45,886 nt of DNA from an uncultured Verrucomicrobia subdivision 3 bacterium (GTDB lineage Bacteria > Verrucomicrobiota > Verrucomicrobiia > Limisphaerales > UBA11358), in NCBI GenBank assembly GCA_903875465.1, contig CAIQWB010000037.1, positions 1 to 45,886 of the forward strand. Reading direction: 5' to 3'. This document shows, in pieces, positions 37,801 through 45,800 of the stretch (positions within the stretch are counted from its first letter, which is position 1; every line of letters starts with the position of its first letter). The translations under genes were made by a program, and so were the position numbers. Below the pieces are notes generated by a model. That model did not search any database, was not told where the DNA came from, and saw only the letters and a program-made list of their open reading frames with translations.

Positions 37801-38438
37801 ACCGCATACTCCACCACCTGCCCCGGCAATCCACTTTTCCCCCGCACCGCACAATCCAGCGCCACCACCGGGGCTTGGATCACCCGCGGCTGCCGCACTT
37901 CAACCATCCCTCCGGGATTACCTTCCGGGTGACTCACCGAAATAGTGAATTCCTTCACTGTCTTCAAAAAAGCCGGGCCCGCCTGATCAAATGCAAAGGC
38001 TGACCACGGTAACGTGATGCGATGCCAGCCAGCGCCGCTCACCCGCTGTGAACTTACCACCGGCGCATCCACCACCTCCCCGCGCCTGGCTCGTTGAATC
38101 CCCACCGCCAGCACCACCTCCGCCGGAGCGGACAAACGCACATCAAATTGCACCCCGTAAAACTTCTGCCATTCCGCCGCGCTGTCGTTGTAAACGCGAA
38201 AGCCATGGTTATACTGACCGCGCGGCCCGTCGGGATAGGTATAACTGGTGTGGCCCGGAACATTGAGTGTGATATCCGTGCCCGATCCGCCCCCCGGGAC
38301 GGCCCAGGAATAAATGGCGTCGGTCGTGACCGGCTGGCTCACCGCCTCTTGTGCCTCAAGTGGCAGCGCCATACCAATCATCAGCGCCACCAGGCCTCTG
38401 ATGAATGCCATAATTAATTTGATGACTGTGTTGCTCAT
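34815..38438 (-). CDS. Secreted heparinase II/III-like polysaccharide lyase (large)
   Basis: 1207 residues from the ATG at 38438; frame-compatible alternatives at 38462 and 38411 exist. A signal peptide (IRGLVALMIGMALPLEAQ) is present. Residues about 30-195 look like a carbohydrate-binding beta sandwich (FYGVQFDVRLSAPAEVVLAV), and about 200-300 like an Ig/bacterial NPCBM-type domain. Then comes an alpha-helical toroid (about 320-640) like alginate and heparin lyases, with YEGAISYHLW. The heparinase II/III beta domain follows (from about 670), with HYGTHGWAHGHYDRTDLL near 702-720, the usual His-rich signature. These enzymes cleave uronic-acid polysaccharides by beta-elimination; the substrate cannot be predicted. 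It is longer than most family members because of the N-terminal modules. The gene is convergent with the TrhO-RluA gene (72-base gap). Confidence 0.88.
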   Translation of the reverse strand: MSNTVIKLIMAFIRGLVALMIGMALPLEAQEAVSQPVTTDAIYSWAVPGGGSGTDITLNVPGHTSYTYPDGPRGQYNHGFRVYNDSAAEWQKFYGVQFDVRLSAPAEVVLAVGIQRARRGEVVDAPVVSSQRVSGAGWHRITLPWSAFAFDQAGPAFLKTVKEFTISVSHPEGNPGGMVEVRQPRVIQAPVVALDCAVRGKSGLPGQVVEYAVQVQNGSPIGQSVALSVVRYGWEEMVPTVKPDAVNLQPGEARWITVRVPISDRVPPGGHETQVLQAIANGAAVSASQLKLITTCEMPHPFILHQASGWQEVRDKVARYDWARQQFAGMVQQATAWQVPEIASAPGNDPGDTHGAYLFHTQVENDVLAAAYSWQIAGHKEHAEKVAQFLRRLSDPARGYPVTLRACHQALVQEGGFFQHMAMSYDMILDANVLNAVDRRQIEATFREFQETVERASDDGAINNWNLAEDCGAFYCALAMEDLASAERWFNGPDGIADQLAKGTMDDGWWYEGAISYHLWCASEFTQVGLAYAPFGVDFLHMRLPASYAPKAMLATELSGGLPVSGADPEERRKPFGMSVDIFGPTRRPYREIRDLWNSLLPFVDWRGVLFGVNDSTESQVAGYRSEVSGHPFELAYYAFRDPAYAAMVKMGGGPRDLLYAVPELPAPTPDQFRKDAYADNAGLVLLRSQTTNRPVREQIQAVLHYGTHGWAHGHYDRTDLLSLMRYGRSFWNPESVFWGYQSFLYKFYTQTSLNHNMVVVDQKMQEATAGERLLFHPGRLMQATVVQAEARWSNPPYGGMVYENEPVKNFAEKTWREGRSVPMPAQPPEYGSITGYTEKILQRRALLVTDDYILLADYVKGTNVHTYESLLQMKGFLGLAAANKKLLRHDAQWNTDPIGSGQFVTDCNWYAVVSPSVGHFAMTFGPKAGKMGGRSSGNESGSLKLDVHTLWPPTAEIMVGTAPEMQDVSKRLFYSVRGDGQTLAEGKCGAWILGRRDVDVAITGVKQLELETRTELARQPSLFWASARIVTQEGRELPLSTLPVSYENVVQPPKSGRDYLGGPIKIQGDEYPTATPGEPQNETQPGIVHLELTGLHAMRFKAVIGSDYPLGDEAQRRTVYAVRAPQGPEARFLTIIEPFEDHPVVKSAVATSADSVRVELQDGRVQEITLKQFAGSGKDIVAEIVETMGGQVVRQESTAGAGWGAP

Positions 38439-38573
38439 GTTGTCGAACCAACAGGGTGACAATTCATTTTTTGTTGTAAAGTCGTTTCCCTATCGGCCCA
38501 TGGGTCCCCCTCAGCCGATCCAACCTGCCGATGCCCCCCTTGCATTGCATCTGAAATCTTTAAACAATGAACC

Positions 38574-39801
38574 ATGGCTGCCTGGAACAACACGTTGGCG
38601 AAGCAACAAAAGAAATCATTTCAAGTGTTTTCCCTCGCCTGCGCCTTCAGCTTGCTCGCCTGGACCACTCGCTTGTTGATTGGCCTTACCCTACTGTTGG
38701 CCGTTCTGTTACCACATTGGGCGATTGCGACCGAAGTGCCCCATATCCAAGTATCTTCATTTTTGACCGGTTGAAATGCCCTACCACCCTGGCCGACGAC
38801 GGCTCCGGCCGGTTGTTGATCACCGAACAGGATGGCTAGGTCCGCCTTGTGGTAAATGGATAGTTGCAATCCCAACCATTTCTGGACCTGTCCGACCGAG
38901 TGTCCCACAACAGCACGGAACACGGATTCAAACACTTGGTCTTACACCCTCAATTTGCCCAGAATGACCGCTTCTTCGAAAATTACGCCGGCGAACGCAA
39001 CGGCCATTCGGAAGTCATTGTGTCCGATTTTGCCGCTACTCCACGCGCACCGGCCGCCAGCGCCGCCACCGAGCATGTGATTTTCCGCTACCGCTGGCCG
39101 ACCGTGGATCATGGGAGCGGCCAGATCGCCTTTGGCCCCGATGACGTCCTTGATATCAGTAGTGGCGATGGCGACTCCCAATACGACCCGGACAATCGCA
39201 GTCAGCAACAAACACCTATCTGGGGAAAATCCTGCTTCTGGACGTGGATCTCCATGCGCCCTATGCCGTGCCCGCCGACAATCCCTTTGTCCACCAAACG
39301 AATGCCTTTTCCGAAATCTGGGCCTACGGCCTCCGGAATCCCTGGCGCTTTTCCTTTGATCGTCAGACCCACCAACTCTACTGCGCGGATATCGGCCAGG
39401 ACAAATGGGAGGGAGTGGGCCTCATTACCAAGGGCGGGAATTACGGTTGGAGCGCCCGCTAAGGCAAACACGATTTCAAGCCCGAGCGTGGCAATGGCAA
39501 ATTCATCGATCCCATTAACGACTATGGCCGATGGGATGCGGCCGGGAATTTTCTCGGCGTGAGTGTGACCGGCGGGTACGTCTATCGCGGCCAGAATTTC
39601 CCTGCCCTTCAAGGCATCTACGTCGATGGCGATTTCCAGACCGGCCGCATCTGGGGCCTCCAATAGAATAGCCAGGCTCTAACCTTTGATACCGAACTAG
39701 TGCATACCGATCTGCACCCGAGTTCCTTCGGGGAGGATGCCAAGGGTGAACTCTATCTGCTGGATTACTACAATGGTGCCGTCTACCGCATCACCCATTA
39801 G
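38574..39801 (+). pseudogene. Decayed PQQ-dependent sugar dehydrogenase (glucose/sorbosone dehydrogenase family)
   Basis: Similarity to soluble PQQ glucose/sorbosone dehydrogenases runs across three frames. The start (ATG 38574) encodes a signal-like segment (LLIGLTLLLAVLLPHWAIA), then HIQVSSFLTG, and hits TGA at 38772; loss of one T there shifts the frame to LKCPTTLADDGSGRLLITEQDG. That frame has TAG at 38837 and 38861 and continues with LDLSDRVS and HLVLHPQFAQNDRFFENYAG. Near 39205-39215 the frame shifts again to LGKILLLDVDLHAPYAVPAD and NAFSEIWAYGLRNPWRFSFD. It then has TAA at 39460 (before GKHDFKPE), TAG at 39664 and a final TAG at 39799. Two frameshifts plus four internal stops make a functional product very unlikely. 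The intact ancestor would have oxidised sugars in the periplasm. Confidence 0.9.
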
Positions 39802-39824
39802 CCGCACTGTTCCCAAATTCCCAC

Positions 39825-41990
39825 CTATCCCCTACCCCCAACTCGCGCCACGTAGAACCCACCACCGTTGGTACCAATCACCACTTCCGCCCCATCCGGA
39901 CGGAACGCGACCGATTTGACTCGCAACAAACCCAGCCCCTGATTTTGTTGGGACCAGGTTTTGCCACCATCCCACGTTTCCCAAATGCCGGTTGAGATGC
40001 TGATGTCTTGAAAAGGTTGCTGGTTGCAGGCCACGAGCAGGTGATTGCCGTTGCGCGGATCCACCGCTGCGTCTGTGATGCCCGCCCCGATATTATTATT
40101 GTAAGACCCCGCCAATTTGCCCGACCAGGTAGTTCCATCGAAACGGTAAAGACCATCCGACCCGTTTAGTCCGTTCACATTGACCACCAGCAAACCGCCG
40201 GCCCGGGTGGGATCCGCCTTTACGCGTAGATATCCCCAAGGCCAATCAAAACCAGCTGAGGGGCTGTTGGTCATGTAAGTCCACGCGCCGCCACCGTCGG
40301 CGCTCGCATAGATGCCACCCCGCGCGGCGGCGTAGATCCGTGCAGGCTGATGAGTGAGGGAATCTCCCGTCACATTGACTACGGATATTTCCGCTTTGCC
40401 ATTGGGATTTTGCAAGGTCACCGCCGTCCACCGCCCCCCGCCATCACTGGAACTGTAAAGTTGATGATCCGCAAACACCGCGAATACTTTGTCCGGGTCA
40501 TCGGGGAATGCATAAACGCTGACAGCGCCTTTGTTTTTCTCCGGCCGGGTCGTGAGCGCCCAAGTCTCGCCGTTATCCCCGCTCTTGAAAACACCGTCTT
40601 GCGTGAACCAGGCCGTTTGCGTGCCCAGCGCTGCGTAAATCGTGGTCTGCCCCACCTCCCGGCAAAAGGAAACCTCACCGCCACCGGAATATTCCGGCAA
40701 CCCCTTGTGATGCACCCGCCAGCTTCGCAAATCATCCCGGCTCACCAGGAGTTTTCCGTCATCCATGGCCTGACCGATGCTCATGTTAAGGTCGTAAGGA
40801 TTCCATGTGTAGTTTTCGCATACCAGCCCCTCGTAACCCGTCCCCCGCCAGGTGTTCAACGCCGGGTCCACCTGGGTCGCCGAGGCATCCTGCCAGGACC
40901 GGCCGCCATTGGTCGAATGGTAAATCGAAACATACGTGCCAATATAAACATTGCTCGCGTCCTGCGGATCCATGGCGAGACAGGACGTTACCAGACTCAT
41001 GCCATACGGATTGTCACCATTACTGAGCACCGGCCCCCAATGCTCCCCGCCATCTGTGCTGCGAAACGTTTTGGTCTGCGTGCTCGCATTAACATAAAGA
41101 ACCTCTGGCTTACTCGGAGCCACGGCGATGCTGTCCCAACGCCCGCCCGAAGTCAGCCCGTTCGTGGCTGCCGTCCACTGCAAGCCGCCGTTGGTCGACT
41201 TAAAAACTCCCAGTTGATCCAGCGTCACCCAGATCGTCTCCGGATCGGTGGGATGGACCGCCAGGCTGATAACGGCATTGCTGGGCAGCCCCAAATTGAC
41301 GTGCCGCCAGCCGGTGCCATTGTCATCACTCCGCATCACTCCATACCCCTCCACGGCGGCAAAAAGAGTCTGGAAATGGCCCCCCGCCGCATAAGCCACG
41401 CACGTGATATTCACCTCGTGATTCATTAGCCCGGGAATGATCCGACTGCGCAAAACCCAGTCCTCCCCGTCATCCTGACTTTCCCAAACCGCCCCATAAT
41501 TAAAACACTTTTCATCGTCAAACCTTCGTTTGTTTCCGCCAAAAGCCAGCAGATGACGGGCGTCGGCAGGATCAAACAAAATTTTTTGGATGGGCGCACT
41601 GTATTTGGTCCATTGCCCGTCCGGCGGCAACCCTTCGCGCCGTTGCGACCAACTGCGACCGCGATCCCGGCTTCGGTAAGGACCGTCCATGGTCGCCACC
41701 CAAACGCAATTGGAATCAGCCGGATCAAATGTAAATTCTGCAATCTCCCCCGTCTTCAACCCCGCATTGGCGTCCGCCTGCGTCCAGTGCTTGCCACCGT
41801 CCACACTGCGCCCAACGCCCAGCATATCGCCCCCGACAAAAACCCGCTGACTATCCCCCGGTGCCACCGCTAATGCCGTCACCGCCCCTCCCACCCCCGG
41901 TTCCAATAATGGTTCCCAGTGCAGCACTTCCGCCACCACCCGCACTTGAAACATGAACGCGCAGACCAGAATCAGAAGGAGTTTATGCAT
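39825..41990 (-). CDS. Secreted Asp-box (BNR/sortilin-like) beta-propeller protein
   Basis: 721 residues with a signal peptide (MHKLLLILVCAFMFQVRVVA). At least eleven Asp-box motifs of the form S-x-D-x-G-x-x-W are spread over the whole length: SVDGGKHW, SRDRGRSW, SQDDGEDW, SDDNGTGW, STNGGLQW, STDGGEHW, STNGGRSW, SGDNGETW, SSDGGGRW, SADGGGAW and TWDGGKTW. That is enough for two propellers, as in GH74 xyloglucanases and the VPS10/sortilin-like proteins. I cannot identify the catalytic Asp pair of GH74 with confidence, so enzymatic activity is open. Placement near a heparinase-like lyase and a former sugar dehydrogenase fits a role in polysaccharide binding or breakdown. The 3' end lies 23 bases from the end of the pseudogene, convergently. 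Confidence 0.85.
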   Translation of the reverse strand: MHKLLLILVCAFMFQVRVVAEVLHWEPLLEPGVGGAVTALAVAPGDSQRVFVGGDMLGVGRSVDGGKHWTQADANAGLKTGEIAEFTFDPADSNCVWVATMDGPYRSRDRGRSWSQRREGLPPDGQWTKYSAPIQKILFDPADARHLLAFGGNKRRFDDEKCFNYGAVWESQDDGEDWVLRSRIIPGLMNHEVNITCVAYAAGGHFQTLFAAVEGYGVMRSDDNGTGWRHVNLGLPSNAVISLAVHPTDPETIWVTLDQLGVFKSTNGGLQWTAATNGLTSGGRWDSIAVAPSKPEVLYVNASTQTKTFRSTDGGEHWGPVLSNGDNPYGMSLVTSCLAMDPQDASNVYIGTYVSIYHSTNGGRSWQDASATQVDPALNTWRGTGYEGLVCENYTWNPYDLNMSIGQAMDDGKLLVSRDDLRSWRVHHKGLPEYSGGGEVSFCREVGQTTIYAALGTQTAWFTQDGVFKSGDNGETWALTTRPEKNKGAVSVYAFPDDPDKVFAVFADHQLYSSSDGGGRWTAVTLQNPNGKAEISVVNVTGDSLTHQPARIYAAARGGIYASADGGGAWTYMTNSPSAGFDWPWGYLRVKADPTRAGGLLVVNVNGLNGSDGLYRFDGTTWSGKLAGSYNNNIGAGITDAAVDPRNGNHLLVACNQQPFQDISISTGIWETWDGGKTWSQQNQGLGLLRVKSVAFRPDGAEVVIGTNGGGFYVARVGGRG

Positions 41991-42141
41991 GCCCGGTAAT
42001 TAGCAGAACCTGGCAGCATCGACAAAGTTTTTTCGGTTATCCCCGTCCGAAGCCAGCATCCTCCTAAATGCGTCAAACTGATGACAAAAAATCGCAATCA
42101 GACCACCCTGTATTGCCATTGATTCGGATTGCCCGGCTTGT

Positions 42142-42169
42142 TTATCCATTGCCTGTTATCCATTGCCTG
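42142..42169. repeat. 14-bp tandem duplication
   Basis: TTATCCATTGCCTG occurs twice in direct succession (42142-42155 and 42156-42169), within the gap between the propeller gene and the DoxX-like gene. It could be replication slippage or a pair of binding sites; nothing shows a function. Confidence 0.6.
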
Positions 42170-42287
42170 TTGGTTATTCTGGCAACTCCATTTTCGACCG
42201 GGTGGCAAAGAACTGGCAAAACCCTGAAACTTGCGTATGCTAACTTTTCAAAAACGTACCGTAAGCCTGACCCAAGACCTAAAAAAC

Positions 42288-42674
42288 ATGAAAAAACATC
42301 TGCCAACCGTTGCCGGCATTTTACTTGGCTTGCTCTTCCTGATGGCCAGCCTGGCAGTCCTGCTCAAACTCGCGCCCGTGCCCAAATTTCCCGAAGGCAC
42401 CCCCATCGCCCTGTTTATGGGTGCGTTCGCACCCACCGGTTACATGACCTTCGTGAAAATCTTCGAACTCGCTGGCGGCATCCTGGTCATGATACCCCGC
42501 ACGCGTAACTTCGGACTCTTAGTACTCGGGCCCATCATCGTGAACATCCTCGCCTTTCACGCCTTGATTTTACATGGCGAAGGCCTGCTCGAACCCATGC
42601 TGGATGTGATTGTTGTCCTCGCCCTCTATTTACTCTGGGATGCGCGCCAAAAATTCCTTGGCTTGCTGAAATAA
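42288..42674 (+). CDS. Small DoxX-like integral membrane protein
   Basis: 128 residues from the ATG at 42288 (MKKHLPTVAGILLGLLF). A further start at 42231 would add a hydrophilic 19-residue extension and is less likely. Four hydrophobic helices (about 6-27, 42-66, 70-92 and 100-117) and the short loop phrases PEGTPIALFMG and KIFELAGGILVMI resemble DoxX/DoxD-like membrane proteins. Members of the family have been linked to thiosulfate:quinone oxidoreductase subunits and to redox-stress complexes, but most have no known role. No partner gene is adjacent. It is convergent with the S74 gene, with a 45-base gap. Confidence 0.8.
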   Translation: MKKHLPTVAGILLGLLFLMASLAVLLKLAPVPKFPEGTPIALFMGAFAPTGYMTFVKIFELAGGILVMIPRTRNFGLLVLGPIIVNILAFHALILHGEGLLEPMLDVIVVLALYLLWDARQKFLGLLK

Positions 42675-42719
42675 AAAAGTTCGTAAATCCAGTTCCAGAA
42701 AAATTTGGAACCTTGGTGC

Positions 42720-45700
42720 TCATTTATTATCCACCAGCGTTTTCACCAACGTCTCCAGTTCCTGCAAACGCGCCGCCAGCGTGTTATTTTGTTGTCGCAG
42801 GGCTTGAATTTCCGAAGTCTGGCTCTTCAGCAAGGCTTCTTTTTCGTCCATTTTTTGATTTAAACCCTGGATCGCCGCCAGGGCCACCCCCCCCTCATCC
42901 ACCGTGCTGATCGTGGTGTCATTTTGGCCGAGACCAAAGGCGGCGTGAAAGTCCTGCGCCACCGGACCCAAATGCTTTTCCGACGGCTGCGTTTTGTAAC
43001 TCCACGTTTGAATCGGCATGGCCATCACCCGGGCCAGGACTTCCTGCGGATTAATCTCCGAAAACGACTCTTTTAAGTTACGGTCCGAGGCATTCACCCA
43101 CGTGGTGCCATCGCAGTAGGCATTCAAGACTTGCAGCCGGTTGGTGGGATTGACCCCACTGCCAATACCGACGAAGCCATTGGTCACATTCATCACGAAG
43201 CGGAAACCCGCCCCCTGGTTGCCCCACAAACCGACCAAACCGATGCCATCCCCAGCCATGCCGAAAAAGGCACGGTCGCTCGCTGCCGCACTGTTATAAA
43301 GCCACAGGCCGGCCGTGTTGGCGTCGTTGCGCAGGCGGATGCGGCCGCCGATGTCGGCAATATAGGCGGGGTTGGTCACGCCAATGCCGGTGCCGCCCAT
43401 CGCCCGGATCAGGAATTGATTCGCCCCGCTGGAGCCAAAAGGCTGGTACGTGCTGGAAGCATCCGCCCACACAAAGGCTCCATCATGCCGCGCAGCGGCA
43501 TTCGCGCCCGCCGCAAAACTATACATGCCGGAAGCTGTGTTGTGGAAGCCCCCGGGAATCGTGGCGTAATTGGTGGAAGCCGAGTTGTCGGTACCGCCGC
43601 CAATCGTGGCGGCCATGCCGCTGGCCACGTTTGGTTCAGTCTCGCCATACGACGAAGCCCCACCACCGCCGATCGTGCTCAACCGGCCAGAGGCTTTGTT
43701 AAGCCATCCCCCGCCGATCGTTGACCAGCCGCCACTAGCCTTGTTTTCGCTGCCCCCCGCAACGGTGTTGTAGCCATAGTCACTGAGATTGGTGGAACCG
43801 GCGGTATTGCCATAGCCACCGCCGACGAAATTGTAGCCGCCGGAGTAGAAATAATAGTCATTAAAGCCGTTGAGGGCGGAATTATGAAAGCCACCGCTCA
43901 CGGTGTCATAACTTTGATCATTCTCATTGGTGTTACCGGCGATATTGCCGCCCCCGCCGCCAACCGTTGCCCCGTTGGCCAAGGCCTGGTTATTGGTGCC
44001 GCCGGCGATCGTGGTGGCAGGTCCCATGGCCGTGTTGACCGACCCGCCCCCGATGGTGGCATTGTACGCAAACGCATTATTGAAGAAGCCACCCGCAATC
44101 GTTGCATTGGTGCCCTGGGCGGAATTGAAATATCCGCCGCCAATCGTGGTGGAATCATTGGTGCCGGTATAGTTATTATAACCGCCGCTGACGGTGCTGA
44201 ATCGGGCGTTTGCCGCATTGTCACAGCCGCCACCAACCGTGGAATAAGCGCCATTCGCACGGTTTCCATAGAGGAAGCCCACGCCACCGCCCACCGTGCT
44301 GCCGTAGCCATTGGCAAAGTTGTAATAACCGCCGCCCACCGTGCTGTAAACATTCGTGGCACTATTCCAGATGCCGCCACTGATCGTTGAACCCAGGCCC
44401 GAGGCTTTGTTTAAATTTCCACCCGCAATGGTGGCGAAACCACCCTGAATCAGATTGCTGGACACCAAATTATAATAACCTCCGTAGTAAGGATCGTAAT
44501 ACAACCCACTGCCGCCGCCGCCGCCGATGGTCGCGCCTTGTACGCCGGGGGCCACAACATTGGCGGAGGAGCCACCAATCAGATTGGGTGCGTTATTCGT
44601 ATTGGACTGGATGGTAAGGCCATAAAAAACGAAATTCGTCACCACCGGAATGCCGTCCACGGTGAGACCCGCGCCCTTGGTGACCAGGCGCACGCCCCCG
44701 CTCGCCCGCACATTGAACTGATTGCTGGCCGTGGAGGGAAAGGCGCCGAACTGGGTATCCGCCCACACAAACGTTCCGGCATGGAGCGCCTGCGCGTTTT
44801 GGCCCGCAGCGAAACTATCCACGCCGCCGGCAACATTGAACTCACCGCCGGGCACCGTGGCGCGGGTATTGGTGGCAGTGTTGAAAAAGCCGCCACCGAC
44901 CGAAGCCCCAATTTGTGTCGCTGTGTTGTTTTGTCCACCGGCCGTCACCGCAAAATTGCCGCCGGCCAAATTGTTGCGGCCACCGCCCACAAACGCACCA
45001 AAACTGCTGGCCGTGTTGCTCGCCCCGCCGGCCACGGTGCCGAAATCATCGGCGACACTGTTCGTGTATTTGGCCCCGCCATAATTGGTCGCGCCTCCGC
45101 CCCCAATGCTGGCCCCGACCACCCCGCCCAGCACAAAGTTGGCCGCCGAGCCTTCGATCGTGTTTGGCGCGCCCTGGCTGCTGGGCTCCAGTCGCACCGC
45201 CCGTTGGTTGCCCGCCCAGATTTCCAACGGTTGATTATTCGTGCTGCCGAGAAATTGCCCGCTCCCCACATTGTTGCCCTTCAACTGCCAGAAATTGCTG
45301 GCGCCCAGGCCATTGAAGGCCGCCGCATTCACATTCGTTAACCCCGACCCGCCGCCCGAAAAGGATCCGCCCAACACCACCGTGGCCGCATTGTTCGTCA
45401 CCAGTGCCCCGGGCAATTGCCCCAGCCCCACCGTTCCGCTGATTTGACCAGCCCCCACCAACCCCGTCACGTTGCCCGCGGTAATCGCATACGGCGACGC
45501 CGTCACCGGCTGGCGGGGCGTCAGCGTGAAAAATCCCGCGCCGCCATTGGTGCGCACTCCAAGTTCCAGCCAGCGGTTCGCCCCCGGAAACACCCCCGCA
45601 CCGAAATCCAGCGCCACGGTAAATAATCCATTCGTCACCGGCTGGGCCGAGTTGGTAATCACCCCACTGACCTGCGTGCCACTGTTGGCCGCATCAAAAA

Positions 45701-45800
45701 CCGCGAACCGTAAATCATAGCTGCCGGTGGCCGGCTGCGTCCCATCGTTCAATCGTATCCGTGTGGCTAACCCCGTATAGGCCAGGTGGGCGGGCCGCAC
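42720..45800 (-). CDS. Head-repeat protein with C-terminal peptidase S74 chaperone
   Basis: 1026 residues from a GTG at 45800. The N-terminus (LNDGTQPATGSYDLRFAVFD, about 17-100) is the beta domain that opens many verrucomicrobial exported proteins, but the signal peptide normally in front is missing: the frame goes back to a TGA at about 45859 with no other start. Residues about 225-345 and 420-780 are YadA-like head repeats (ATIGGGxxNxA), each block closed by SFAAGxNAxAxHxGxFVWAD. The C-terminal ~120 residues form an intramolecular chaperone of the S74 type: the Ser-Lys pair S905/K910 in NASDRNLKESF, HLGPVAQDFHAAF, and a final coiled coil (about 980-1024). These chaperones trimerise fibres and then cleave themselves off. 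It is probably a trimeric surface fibre. It may be 5'-damaged. Confidence 0.85.
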   Translation of the reverse strand: MRPAHLAYTGLATRIRLNDGTQPATGSYDLRFAVFDAANSGTQVSGVITNSAQPVTNGLFTVALDFGAGVFPGANRWLELGVRTNGGAGFFTLTPRQPVTASPYAITAGNVTGLVGAGQISGTVGLGQLPGALVTNNAATVVLGGSFSGGGSGLTNVNAAAFNGLGASNFWQLKGNNVGSGQFLGSTNNQPLEIWAGNQRAVRLEPSSQGAPNTIEGSAANFVLGGVVGASIGGGGATNYGGAKYTNSVADDFGTVAGGASNTASSFGAFVGGGRNNLAGGNFAVTAGGQNNTATQIGASVGGGFFNTATNTRATVPGGEFNVAGGVDSFAAGQNAQALHAGTFVWADTQFGAFPSTASNQFNVRASGGVRLVTKGAGLTVDGIPVVTNFVFYGLTIQSNTNNAPNLIGGSSANVVAPGVQGATIGGGGGSGLYYDPYYGGYYNLVSSNLIQGGFATIAGGNLNKASGLGSTISGGIWNSATNVYSTVGGGYYNFANGYGSTVGGGVGFLYGNRANGAYSTVGGGCDNAANARFSTVSGGYNNYTGTNDSTTIGGGYFNSAQGTNATIAGGFFNNAFAYNATIGGGSVNTAMGPATTIAGGTNNQALANGATVGGGGGNIAGNTNENDQSYDTVSGGFHNSALNGFNDYYFYSGGYNFVGGGYGNTAGSTNLSDYGYNTVAGGSENKASGGWSTIGGGWLNKASGRLSTIGGGGASSYGETEPNVASGMAATIGGGTDNSASTNYATIPGGFHNTASGMYSFAAGANAAARHDGAFVWADASSTYQPFGSSGANQFLIRAMGGTGIGVTNPAYIADIGGRIRLRNDANTAGLWLYNSAAASDRAFFGMAGDGIGLVGLWGNQGAGFRFVMNVTNGFVGIGSGVNPTNRLQVLNAYCDGTTWVNASDRNLKESFSEINPQEVLARVMAMPIQTWSYKTQPSEKHLGPVAQDFHAAFGLGQNDTTISTVDEGGVALAAIQGLNQKMDEKEALLKSQTSEIQALRQQNNTLAARLQELETLVKTLVDNK
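43461..45128 (-). repeat. Coding repeats: two blocks of YadA-head-like units
   Basis: The region encodes about 25-30 short units with the core (T/S)(I/V)(G/A/S)GG-x-x-N-x-A, separated by 12-20 residues. Block 1 spans about 44766-45128 and block 2 about 43461-44543. Both end in the same SFAAG...FVWAD...NQF segment, so the module of repeats plus cap was duplicated and the second copy expanded. It is a coding repeat, not a CRISPR array. Confidence 0.75.

Noticed and set aside
38574-39801. Stop-codon readthrough or recoding (several TAG) in the sugar dehydrogenase
   Set aside because: There are also a TAA and two frameshifts, so decay explains the pattern better than recoding.
42720-45800. CRISPR-like array from the regular GC-rich repeats
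   Set aside because: The repeats vary in spacing and sequence, keep one reading frame and encode a known type of head repeat; there are no cas genes.
42720-45800. Prophage tail fibre
   Set aside because: S74 chaperones occur on phage fibres, but no other phage gene is nearby and the N-terminal domain is of the exported verrucomicrobial type.
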